Source: WLMZ01 sp043753895 (GTDB lineage: Bacteria; Actinomycetota; Acidimicrobiia; Acidimicrobiales; Ilumatobacteraceae). From it: DNA of 64,000 nucleotides. The notes beneath the pieces were generated by a model. The model was not told where the DNA came from. It made no database searches and saw only the letters and a program-made list of their open reading frames with translations. Below, piece by piece: positions 26,097 through 33,880 of this stretch (the stretch's first letter is position 1; each line of letters opens with the position of its first letter). A program made the position numbers and the translations under genes. Location of the stretch: the NCBI GenBank assembly GCA_043753895.1, contig JAYUWK010000052.1:1-64000 (forward strand), given 5' to 3'.

Positions 26097-26127
26097 TCCA
26101 CGATACGGGAAGATACTATATCGTGGA
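26097..26127. promoter_or_regulatory. Operator-like inverted repeat in the divergent promoter
   Basis: TCCACGATA (26097-26105) and TATCGTGGA (26119-26127) are perfect inverted copies with a 13-base spacer. The right arm overlaps the -10 of the minus-strand promoter, so a bound protein would block it. A related site at 28220-28250 matches at 22 of 31 positions. Confidence 0.65.
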
Positions 26128-26143
26128 AGACGAGGCGGGTCAA
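26115..26143 (-). promoter_or_regulatory. Sigma-70-type promoter of the corrinoid operon
   Basis: Read on the minus strand: -35 TTGACC (26143-26138), exactly 17 bases, -10 TATAGT (26120-26115). Transcription would begin near 26108, about 40 bases before the corrinoid start. It is the best-matching promoter I noticed in the window. Confidence 0.65.
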
Positions 26144-26235
26144 TTACTGGTACTACTGTGCCGGGTTTGAGCCCCTCCTCACCGTCACCGATGTTCGCGT
26201 CCTGGACGCACGGTCACCATGGAAAGGCTTGCCCG

Positions 26236-27405
26236 ATGGCACGGACTCGATATGCGGTAGCGGGTCTTGCTGCGAGCATAGGCACCGCGCTGATGGGATC
26301 GGGCCTTCTGAGTTCACTGATGGGCGTGAGATCCAAGCAGGCCGGCATCAGCGCGGGCGTGATGGGCATCGCCATGGCGATGTACTACGTGGGATTCGTG
26401 GCCGGAATCCCCGTCATGACGCGCGTCCACGGGCACCTGACACGGCGGCGACTGTTCATGCTCAGCACAGTGGTCATGGGTGCCTGTTCGGCGGGTTACG
26501 GCCTGATCGTGGAGCCCACGGCGTGGTTGGCGCTTCGCTTCGTCACCGGGTTCTGCATCGCCGGGTGCTACCTAGTGGTCGAGAGTTGGCTCAACGATCT
26601 GGCCCACAACGAGATCCGTGGCAGGGTGATGGGGGCCTACGTGGCCGTCGCAGCCGCGGGAATGGCCGTCGGGCAGCTGATCCTGTCGTTTGTGAATCCG
26701 TCAACCTGGGTTCCCTTCGCCATCGCCGGGGTCATCACCGCCTTGGCGTGGCTGCCGCTGTTCGCCGTGCCGACCGGAGGCGACGACCACCATCGTCGCA
26801 CGGGAACGCTGACGATGATCGAGGTTGCGCGCATCGTGCCGTCGGGCATCATCGGGTTCGTACTCGTCGGCCTCACCCAGGGCTGCCTGTTGATGATGGC
26901 CAGTGTCTACGCGGCCCGCGCCGGACTCAGCGCCAGTCAGGTCGCGATCTTCGTGGGGTCCATCACTGCCGGCGCCGTGTTGCTTCAGATCCCTATCGGA
27001 GTCATCGCCGACCGAGTGTCGCGACGGCTCGTGATGGTGGCGTTGTGCGTGGTTGCATCGCTCTTGTGCATCGTGATGGTGAACACCGTTCCCGGTTCGG
27101 TACCCGCCTATCTCCTCGCCTTTGCGCTCGGCGGCTTCAGCGCTCCGCTCTACGCGCTCGGCAATGCCTACACCCACGACTGGTTGCCGCCGGGACAAAT
27201 CGTTCCCGCCAGCAGTGCGCTGCTCAGCACGTACTCGATCGGTGCCGTGTTCGGACCGCTGCTCGCTGCCGCAGCGATGACCCTGTTCGGCACTGTCGGT
27301 TTCTTCTGGGCTTTGCTCGTTGCGCACTCGCTGTTGGCCGCGTTCATGACCTATCGGCTCATCGTTTCACCAGACCGGGCCTACGCGGCCCTCGGGGTAG
27401 ATTGA
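26236..27405 (+). CDS. MFS transporter (YcaD-like)
   Basis: A 389-residue major facilitator protein with about 12 TM helices. ATG 26236 has GGAAAGG eight bases upstream; earlier in-frame codons belong to the opposite strand. The sequence (GVMGIAMAMYYVGFVAGIPVMTRVHGHLTRRRLFML, ESWLNDLAHNEIRGRVMGAYVAVAAAGMAVGQ, GVIADRVSRRLVMVAL) resembles the YcaD branch. Substrate is unknown; its place as first gene of the plus arm, four bases before the regulator, suggests traffic of a methylated amine or a pathway product. Confidence 0.85.
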   Translation: MARTRYAVAGLAASIGTALMGSGLLSSLMGVRSKQAGISAGVMGIAMAMYYVGFVAGIPVMTRVHGHLTRRRLFMLSTVVMGACSAGYGLIVEPTAWLALRFVTGFCIAGCYLVVESWLNDLAHNEIRGRVMGAYVAVAAAGMAVGQLILSFVNPSTWVPFAIAGVITALAWLPLFAVPTGGDDHHRRTGTLTMIEVARIVPSGIIGFVLVGLTQGCLLMMASVYAARAGLSASQVAIFVGSITAGAVLLQIPIGVIADRVSRRLVMVALCVVASLLCIVMVNTVPGSVPAYLLAFALGGFSAPLYALGNAYTHDWLPPGQIVPASSALLSTYSIGAVFGPLLAAAAMTLFGTVGFFWALLVAHSLLAAFMTYRLIVSPDRAYAALGVD

Positions 27406-27409
27406 CGCC

Positions 27410-28162
27410 ATGGCCAGCGCAAGCTCAGGAATCCAGTCCATCGAGCGCGCCTTTTCGGTGCTGCTGGCCATCGCCACCGAACCCGCCGGTATCACCGACG
27501 TGGCCCGACGGGTGTCCCTGCCGGTGAGCACGGTTGCCCGACTGTTGTCCACGCTCGAGAACCTGCAGGCCGTGGTGCGCCAAGACGATGGCGTCAGCTA
27601 CCGCATCGGGCCGATGGTCAGCAGCCTGGCGGCAGGAAACGACACCACCCTCATCGGCCGGGCCCGACCTTTCCTCGCCGAACTCGTCGAACACGTCGGT
27701 GAGACCGCCGGACTGTCTGTACTCGACGGCGACGAGGTGCTCTACCTCGATCACGTCAGCTCCGAGAACGTGATCCAGATCCAGGACTGGACGGGCAAGC
27801 GCGCTCCAGTGCACGTCGTCTCATCGGGACTCGTCCTACTCGCACACGAACAGCCCCGCCACATCGCCGAGCTGCTCGCCGGCGGCCGCGAGTCTTTTAC
27901 TGAGCACACCATGGTGTCACAGGACAAACTCACCAAGCGCCTCGCCGAGGTTCGGGCAGCGGGTTTTGCGTGGACCATCGAGGAGTTCCAGATCGGACTC
28001 AACTCCGTGGCCGCGCCGGTGTTCAATCGCGCTGGTGAGGTCATCGCTGCGATCCATTGTCACGGGCCGAGCTACCGCTTCCCCACTGCCGCCAACCGCA
28101 ACGGCATCGTGGCCGCGGTCACCGCTGCGGCCCGGCGCCTGAGCGCGACCAAACTCGACTGA
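27410..28162 (+). CDS. IclR-family transcriptional regulator
   Basis: A 250-residue regulator. N-terminal winged helix-turn-helix (SIERAFSVLLAIATEPAGITDVARRVSLPVSTVARLLSTLENLQAV) followed by the IclR effector domain (RPFLAELVEHVGETAGLSVLDGDEVLYLDHV, GFAWTIEEFQIGLNSVAAPVFNRAGEVIAAIHCHGPSYRF). IclR proteins are usually small-molecule-responsive repressors or activators of neighbouring catabolic genes. It lies between the two related inverted repeats at 26097 and 28220 and is the obvious candidate to bind them. Confidence 0.92.
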   Translation: MASASSGIQSIERAFSVLLAIATEPAGITDVARRVSLPVSTVARLLSTLENLQAVVRQDDGVSYRIGPMVSSLAAGNDTTLIGRARPFLAELVEHVGETAGLSVLDGDEVLYLDHVSSENVIQIQDWTGKRAPVHVVSSGLVLLAHEQPRHIAELLAGGRESFTEHTMVSQDKLTKRLAEVRAAGFAWTIEEFQIGLNSVAAPVFNRAGEVIAAIHCHGPSYRFPTAANRNGIVAAVTAAARRLSATKLD

Positions 28163-28219
28163 CGCACTCCGGGCAGATGTCCCGCTGTCTCATCGCCCAG
28201 AAACAACACCGGCGGGTCT

Positions 28220-28250
28220 TCCACGATGCGGATTGATGTTGTATGGTGGT
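28220..28250 (+). promoter_or_regulatory. Second operator-like inverted repeat, upstream of the methylene-THF reductase gene
   Basis: CCACGATG and TATGGTGG form an imperfect inverted repeat with a 13-base spacer. Aligned with 26097-26127 it shares 22 of 31 positions, including the full TCCACGAT. TATGGT (28242-28247) could serve as a -10 with TTCCAC 17 bases upstream, placing the site over the promoter of the C1-oxidation genes. Confidence 0.55.
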
Positions 28251-28308
28251 AACCAGCACAAGCGTTCAAGGAATGACGCTGCTTTGTACCGGGAGCCGAA
28301 CCACCGCC

Positions 28309-29238
28309 ATGGCAATCTTTCGATCACGCGACCGCAAGTCCACCGATGGCACGGGCGCCATTGCTCCCGTCGTGGTCGATCGCGTCCGTCACGCCCACCT
28401 CGAGCTGATTCCCACGCCCAAGGCGCACCTCCAGTTTCCTGAACTGCCAGAAGCATCCACGGTGTCGGTTACGTGCTCGCCGGCCAAGGACATCGCGGCA
28501 ACGCTCGACATGGCCGCGCAACTAATCGATCTGGGCCACACGGTGATTCCGCACCTCGCGGCGCGAATGGTCGAAGGACCAGAACACGTCGCGCGCATTG
28601 CCTCGTGGCTCAACGATCACGATGTGCAGGACGTGTTCATCATCGGCGGCGATGCCCCCGAGCCACATGGCCCGTATCTCGATGCGGCTGGCCTCATCAC
28701 CGCACTCCTCGACTCGCACGCGAACATCACCAACATCGGTTTTGGCGGCTACCCAGATGGGCACGCCACCATCTCGCTGACCGCGCTCGCTGGTGCGCTC
28801 ACCGACAAGCAGCATCTCCTCGATACCGCTGGCGTCGCCGGTTGGGTGTCGACGCAGATGTGCTTCGACACCAAGGTAGTCACCCGCTGGATCTCGGCGA
28901 GTCGTACCGCTGGCCTACATCTTCCGATCCACTTGGGCGTACCGGGAGTCATCGACACCACCAAGTTGCTCACGATGGGCGCGAAGCTGGGCATCGGCGC
29001 ATCGCTGCGTTACCTCCGCAAGAATCGGGCGGTGGTGAGCAAGCTCGCGACGCCGTGCGGCTACGACCCGATGGACATGCTCGCCCCTATGGCAGCAGAC
29101 TTCGACACGCTACACATCGCCGCGCTGCACGTGTTCACATTCAATCAGGTCGCCAACACCGTGGCCTGGCGCAACGCCGTCATCGGCGAACCGCTTCCAT
29201 CCGACACCAACAACGCTTCAGCACTCACGAGGGGATGA
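28309..29238 (+). CDS. metF: Methylenetetrahydrofolate reductase family protein
   Basis: A 309-residue TIM-barrel flavoprotein. HLELIPTPKAHLQFPELPEASTVSVTCSPAKDIAATLDMAAQLIDLGHTVIPHLAARMV, DVFIIGGDAPEPHGPY, IGFGGYPDGHATIS and QMCFDTKVVTRWI are the MTHFR family pattern (His and Gln/Phe flavin contacts). ATG 28309 is the likely start; 28273 is an alternative. In this operon it would run in the oxidative direction, 5-methyl-THF to methylene-THF, linking the corrinoid methyltransferase to FolD. Similar divergent MTHFRs occur in betaine and DMSP demethylation loci. Confidence 0.85.
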   Translation: MAIFRSRDRKSTDGTGAIAPVVVDRVRHAHLELIPTPKAHLQFPELPEASTVSVTCSPAKDIAATLDMAAQLIDLGHTVIPHLAARMVEGPEHVARIASWLNDHDVQDVFIIGGDAPEPHGPYLDAAGLITALLDSHANITNIGFGGYPDGHATISLTALAGALTDKQHLLDTAGVAGWVSTQMCFDTKVVTRWISASRTAGLHLPIHLGVPGVIDTTKLLTMGAKLGIGASLRYLRKNRAVVSKLATPCGYDPMDMLAPMAADFDTLHIAALHVFTFNQVANTVAWRNAVIGEPLPSDTNNASALTRG

Positions 29239-29244
29239 ATCAGT

Positions 29245-30942
29245 ATGGGCTTTCCGTCTGATCTTGATATTGCACAGGCAGCCACGCTGCAACCATTGCT
29301 GGACATCGCAGCACAAATGGGCATCGGCCCACATCTGATCGAGCCCTACGGCGACAGCCTGGCCAAGATCAAATTGGCCGCGATCGAAGAACTCTCCGAT
29401 CGCCCCAAGGCGAAGTACATCGTCGTCTCGGCCATCACCCCCACCCCGCTGGGCGAGGGCAAGACCACCACGACCGTGGGACTCGGTCAAGCGTTCAAGC
29501 ACATCGGCAAGAAGAGCGTGATCGCCATTCGCCAGCCATCGATGGGGCCGACATTCGGCATCAAGGGCGGCGCGGCGGGCGGCGGGTATAGCCAGGTGAT
29601 CCCGATGGAGCTGCTCAACCTGCACCTCACCGGCGACTTCCACGCCGTCACGTCGGCGCACAACATGCTGTCGGCTGTGCTCGACAACCATCTCCACCAG
29701 GGCAACGAGCTCAACCTCGACATGAACAACATCACGTGGCGGCGCGTGCTCGACATCAACGAAAGAGCCCTGCGCAACATCATCATCGGCCTCGGCACCA
29801 AAGAAGACGGCGTCACCCGCCAGACCGGCTTCGACATCACCGCGGCCTCGGAGGTGATGGCGATCTTCGCGCTGTGCACATCGCTGAAGGACATGCGCGA
29901 GCGCCTCGGGCGAATCGTGGTCGGCTACACCCCCTCCGGTGACCCCGTGACTGCCGAAGACCTGCACGGTGCGGGAGCGATGGCGGCGATCATGCGCGAC
30001 GCACTCAAGCCCAACCTCATGCAGACCCTCGAAGGCACGCCCGTCCTCGTGCATGCCGGGCCGTTCGGCAACATCGCCCACGGCAACAGCAGCATCATCG
30101 CCGACCAGATCGGCATCCACGGCGGCGACTACCTCATCACCGAGGCAGGCTTCGGCGCCGACATGGGGGCCGAGCGTTTCTTCAACATCAAGTGCCGTGC
30201 CTCTGGCCTGTCGCCCGATGCCGCCGTCGTGGTGGCCACTGTCCGTGCGCTCAAGGCGCACTCTGGCAATCACAAGATCGTGGCCGGCAAACCGCTGCCC
30301 GAGAACCTGTTGAAGGAGAATCCCGACGAGGTGCACGTTGGTGGAGCGAACCTGCGCAAGCAGATTGAAAATATCATGATCCACGGCGTCACGCCCGTGG
30401 TTGCCATCAACGCATTCCCCGGCGACTTCGATTCCGAGCATCGCGCGATCGCCGAGATCGCCGAGTCGATGGGCGTACGCGTGGCTGTGTGCACCCACTT
30501 CGCCAATGGCGGCAAGGGCGCCACAGCGCTTGCCGAGGCCGTTGCCGAAGCAGCTGATGAACCATCGAACTTCCAGGTGCTCTACCCCAGCGAGGCGAGC
30601 CTCAAGACCAAGATCGAAACCGTGGCCACCAAGGTGTACGGAGCCGCCAAGGTCGAGTACTCCGCAGCCGCCAATCGTCAGCTCGCCAACTACGAGCGCA
30701 ACGGTTTCGGCCACCTGCCAGTGTGCATCGCCAAGACCCACCTGTCGATCTCGTCCGATGCCTCGCTGAAGGGCGCACCCACCGGGTGGACGCTGCCGGT
30801 GCGCGAAGTGCGCGCCTCGGTGGGCGCCGGATTCGTGTACCCGATCTGCGGCGACATGCGCACGATGCCAGGCCTCGGTGGCGACCCAGCGGCCCATCAC
30901 ATCGACATCGACGAACACGGCGTCATTAGCAACCTGTCCTAA
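29245..30942 (+). CDS. fhs: Formate-tetrahydrofolate ligase
   Basis: A 565-residue full-length FTHFS. The P-loop SAITPTPLGEGKTTTTVGL, MGPTFGIKGGAAGGGYSQVIPM, LHLTGDFHAVTSAHNM, EAGFGADMGAERFFNIKCR and GVTPVVAINAFPGDFDSE are the family signatures. In the oxidative pathway it works in reverse: 10-formyl-THF + ADP + Pi gives formate, THF and ATP, so methyl oxidation conserves energy. It starts six bases after the MTHFR gene. Confidence 0.96.
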   Translation: MGFPSDLDIAQAATLQPLLDIAAQMGIGPHLIEPYGDSLAKIKLAAIEELSDRPKAKYIVVSAITPTPLGEGKTTTTVGLGQAFKHIGKKSVIAIRQPSMGPTFGIKGGAAGGGYSQVIPMELLNLHLTGDFHAVTSAHNMLSAVLDNHLHQGNELNLDMNNITWRRVLDINERALRNIIIGLGTKEDGVTRQTGFDITAASEVMAIFALCTSLKDMRERLGRIVVGYTPSGDPVTAEDLHGAGAMAAIMRDALKPNLMQTLEGTPVLVHAGPFGNIAHGNSSIIADQIGIHGGDYLITEAGFGADMGAERFFNIKCRASGLSPDAAVVVATVRALKAHSGNHKIVAGKPLPENLLKENPDEVHVGGANLRKQIENIMIHGVTPVVAINAFPGDFDSEHRAIAEIAESMGVRVAVCTHFANGGKGATALAEAVAEAADEPSNFQVLYPSEASLKTKIETVATKVYGAAKVEYSAAANRQLANYERNGFGHLPVCIAKTHLSISSDASLKGAPTGWTLPVREVRASVGAGFVYPICGDMRTMPGLGGDPAAHHIDIDEHGVISNLS

Positions 30943-30998
30943 ATCCCGCCACACCGGTGGTCACCCGGCCCGTCCCCCCATTAGTTTGAGAGTCCACT

Positions 30999-31913
30999 AT
31001 GAGCACTGAATTCGAGCGCACGGCCGGTGGCGCGATCATCCTCAACGGCACTGCCCTGCGCGACGAAACGGTGGTGCGCCTGCGCACCGAGATCGAGGCA
31101 ATGGGCATCGGTCTGGCGACGGTGTGCCTGGCCACGGTGCTCGTGGGCGACGACAAGCCGAGCCAGATCTACGTGCGCATGAAACACAAGAAGGCCGCCG
31201 AGGCAGCGATGACCTCCAAGCACGTAGGTCTCGGTCCCACCGTCACTCAGGCCGAGGTGGAAGACACGGTGCGCGCGCTCGCAGCAGATCCCGAGGTGCA
31301 CGGCATCCTCGTGCAGATCCCCCTTCCCGACCACCTCGACACTGAGGCCGTGCTCGACCTCGTGCCAGCCGACAAAGACGTCGACGGTCTCACCGAGGTG
31401 AGCATGGGTCGTCTCATGCGCGGCCGCACCGGCCACGTGCCCTGCACCCCCAAAGGCGTGCTGCGTCTGCTCGAGCGCTACAGCATTCCTACCGCAGGTA
31501 AGCGCGCCGTCGTGATCGGACGGTCGTCACTCGTGGGCCTGCCCTTGGCCGTGCTGCTGGCGCGCAAGGGTATCGATGCCACCGTGACGCTCGCCCACTC
31601 GCGCACCACCGACTTGGCCGCGCTCTGCCGCGAGGCCGACATCGTCGTCGGCGCTGCAGGTATCGTTGGGCTCATCACTGCCGACTTCGTGAAGCCTGGC
31701 GCGACCGTCATCGACGTCGGCGTGTCGCGCACCGCGTCTGGCATCGTCGGCGATGTCGACTTCGACAGCGTGCAGTCCATCGCTGGAGCCATCACCCCCA
31801 TGCCGGGCGGCACCGGGCCGATGACCATCGCATGCCTGCTCGAGAACACGCTCGAGGCCGCGCGCATGTTGGGAGCAATTCCCACCGCTCCCTCACCATC
31901 TGAAGGGAGGTGA
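30999..31913 (+). CDS. folD: FolD methylene-THF dehydrogenase/methenyl-THF cyclohydrolase
   Basis: A 304-residue bifunctional enzyme. The catalytic Lys region PSQIYVRMKHKKAAEA, the segment GILVQIPLPDHLDTEAVLDLVPADKDVDGLT and the Rossmann-domain region VVIGRSSLVGLPLAVLLARKGIDATVTLAHSRT are classic, and GGTGPMTIACLLENT closes the fold. It converts methylene-THF to formyl-THF with NAD(P) reduction, the step between the MTHFR and ligase of this operon. Its stop codon lies inside the ribosome-binding site of the next gene. Confidence 0.96.
   Translation: MSTEFERTAGGAIILNGTALRDETVVRLRTEIEAMGIGLATVCLATVLVGDDKPSQIYVRMKHKKAAEAAMTSKHVGLGPTVTQAEVEDTVRALAADPEVHGILVQIPLPDHLDTEAVLDLVPADKDVDGLTEVSMGRLMRGRTGHVPCTPKGVLRLLERYSIPTAGKRAVVIGRSSLVGLPLAVLLARKGIDATVTLAHSRTTDLAALCREADIVVGAAGIVGLITADFVKPGATVIDVGVSRTASGIVGDVDFDSVQSIAGAITPMPGGTGPMTIACLLENTLEAARMLGAIPTAPSPSEGR
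31904..31913 (+). promoter_or_regulatory. Very strong ribosome-binding site of the selenoprotein gene
   Basis: AGGGAGGTGA is nearly a perfect anti-16S match, six bases before ATG 31917 measured from GGAGG. Its last three bases are the folD stop codon, coupling translation of the two genes and fixing the start of the formate dehydrogenase gene. Confidence 0.8.
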
Positions 31914-31916
31914 CAC

Positions 31917-33878
31917 ATGACACGAACACGTACTCCCCGCCGAGATTACGAACGCATCACGCAACCACTCGTGCGTGACAACGGCGTGCTTCGTCCGGCA
32001 ACATGGGACGAAGCGCTCGAGCGCGCCGCAGCTGGTTTCCAGCATGCAATCGATACTCACGGCGAAGACGGCATCGGTATTTTCTCGTGCTCCAAGGCCA
32101 CCAACGAAATGAACTTCCTCGCTCAGAAGTTCGCGCGTCAGGTACTCGGTACGAACAACATCGACTCCTGCAACCGAACTTGACACGCTCCCAGCGTGGT
32201 CGGTCTGGCCACAGTGTTCGGTGCCGGTGGCGGCACGTCTTCGTACCGTGAGATCGAAGACACCGATGTCATTGTCCTGTGGGGCTCGAATGCACGGTTC
32301 GCCCACCCCATCTTCTTCCATCATGTGCTCACCGGTATCCGCAACAGCGCGAAGCTGTTTGTCGTCGACCCCCGGCGCACCGCTTCAGCCCGCTGGGCCG
32401 ACCGTTGGCTCGGCCTTCACGTGGGTTCCGATGTCGCGTTGGCGCACGCCATCGGCCGCGAGATCATCGCCGCCGATCTGTACAACCATGCCTTCGTCGA
32501 GGGTTCCACTACGCACTTTGCCGAATACCGAGCAGCCGTCGAGCCGTGGACGCTCGAACGCGCAGAACTCGTCACTGGTGTGCCTGCCGATGCCATCCGC
32601 GAGCTCGCCCATGCATTCGCGACAGCCGACCGCGCCCAGATGTGCTGGACGCTCGGCATCACCCAGCACCACAACGGCGTCGACAACGTGCTCTCGCTGA
32701 TCAACCTCAACCTGCTCTGTGGCCACGTCGGCCGCTACGGCGCCGGCATCAACCCGCTACGCGGGCAGAACAACGTGCAGGGCGGCGGTGACATGGGCGC
32801 CATCCCGAACAAACTCTCCGGTTTCCAAGACATCCTCGACGACGACGCCCGTCACCGTTTCGAGGGCGCGTGGAGCTGCACCATCCCGCCACATCACGGT
32901 ATGCACCTGACTCAGATGTTCGAGGCGATGGAACGCAAGGAGTTGCGAGCTCTCTATGTGATCGGCGAGAACCCTGCGCAGTCCGAGGCCGACAGCGCCC
33001 ACGCGATCCACATTCTCGAAGGCCTCGAGCACATGGTGGTACAGGACATCTTCCTCACCAAGACCGCCGAGCTGGCCGATGTCGTGCTGCCGGCAACCGC
33101 AGCGTGGTGCGAGACCGAGGGCACCGTCACCAACAGCGAGCGCCGCGTGCAGCGTGTCCGTAAGGCCATCAACCCACCAGAGGGTGCTCGTGACGACACC
33201 GCAATCATCACCGAACTCGCCCACCGCCTGGGCCACCCCGAGTGGAACTACCCCGATTCGGAAACCATCTGGAACGAGTTACGTTCGCTGTCTCCCATGC
33301 ATACGGGCATGTCGTATTCCCGACTCGAAGAGCTCGGTGGTATCCAGTGGCCGTGCCCCTCGAACGACACGATCGAGCCGTCGTTTCTGCACGGCCGACT
33401 GTGGGCCGAGAACCCCGCAGACCGCGGCCAACTCGCCCCGTTCAGCCCCGTGACGTGGGCGGGTCCGGTTGACCTGTTGAGTGATGAGTTCCCAATCCGG
33501 CTCACCACAGGGCGTCGACTCGATTCGTATAACACCGGGGTACAGAGCGGCGCGATCTCCTCACCGCTCCGTCAGGGCGAAACGCTCGATCTAAACCCTG
33601 ATGACGCGATGCGCCTCGGCATCGAGCAGGACGAAGTTGTGGTCATCTCGTCGCGTCGCGGCTCGATCGAGGCACCCGTTCGCTTCGATTCGCACCTGCG
33701 TCCCGGGTTGGCGTTCATGACCATGCACTTCCCCGACGAGGTCGATGTGAACGTGCTCACCATCGAAGCGAACGACCCGAAGTCGGGAACGGCCGAGTTC
33801 AAAGCATCTGCCATTCGCGTCGAGAAGCTGCACGTGCAGATTGATACCGCCGACCCCATGCCGATTGCCGGCGAGTAA
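31917..33878 (+). CDS. fdhA: Selenocysteine formate dehydrogenase, catalytic subunit (in-frame TGA = Sec89)
   Basis: One 653-residue protein whose gene is interrupted by an in-frame TGA at 32181-32183. The frame is continuous: NNIDSCNRT, TGA, HAPSVVGLATVFGAGG. In formate dehydrogenases this is the Sec/Cys-His active site that binds Mo or W, so the TGA is read as selenocysteine, and a SECIS hairpin follows. The rest is the bis-molybdopterin-guanine-dinucleotide domain: DVIVLWGSNARFAHPIFFHHVL, LGITQHHNGVDNVLSLINLNLLCGHVGRYGAGINPLRGQNNVQGGGDMGAIPN, LYVIGENPAQSEADSAH, then the C-terminal domain FPIRLTTGRRLDSYNTGVQSG. The usual N-terminal Fe-S region, including CPYCGVGC, is missing here and is encoded at 35734-36615. 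It oxidises formate to CO2; electrons go to the NuoEF-like partner encoded next. Confidence 0.93.
32184..32222 (+). promoter_or_regulatory. SECIS element of the formate dehydrogenase gene
   Basis: Twelve bases after the TGA, GUGGUC (32196-32201) pairs over all six positions, with one U-G, with GGCCAC (32207-32212), leaving the five-base loop GGUCU. E. coli fdhF, as I remember it, has the same GGUCU in the apical loop at almost the same distance (11 bases) from its UGA. This is the SelB-binding signal for selenocysteine insertion. CAC (32184-32186) and GUG (32214-32216) could extend the lower stem. Confidence 0.85.
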
Positions 33879-33880
33879 TC

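Noticed and set aside
29245..30942. Acetogenic (reductive Wood-Ljungdahl) pathway
   Set aside because: No CO dehydrogenase/acetyl-CoA synthase is in the window, and betaine uptake plus DMGDH/ETF genes favour the oxidative direction.
31917..32183. A short 88-residue gene followed by a separate GTG-started molybdopterin protein at 32196
   Set aside because: Frame, domain continuity across the TGA and the SECIS hairpin show one selenoprotein gene; also no ribosome-binding site is seen before 32196.
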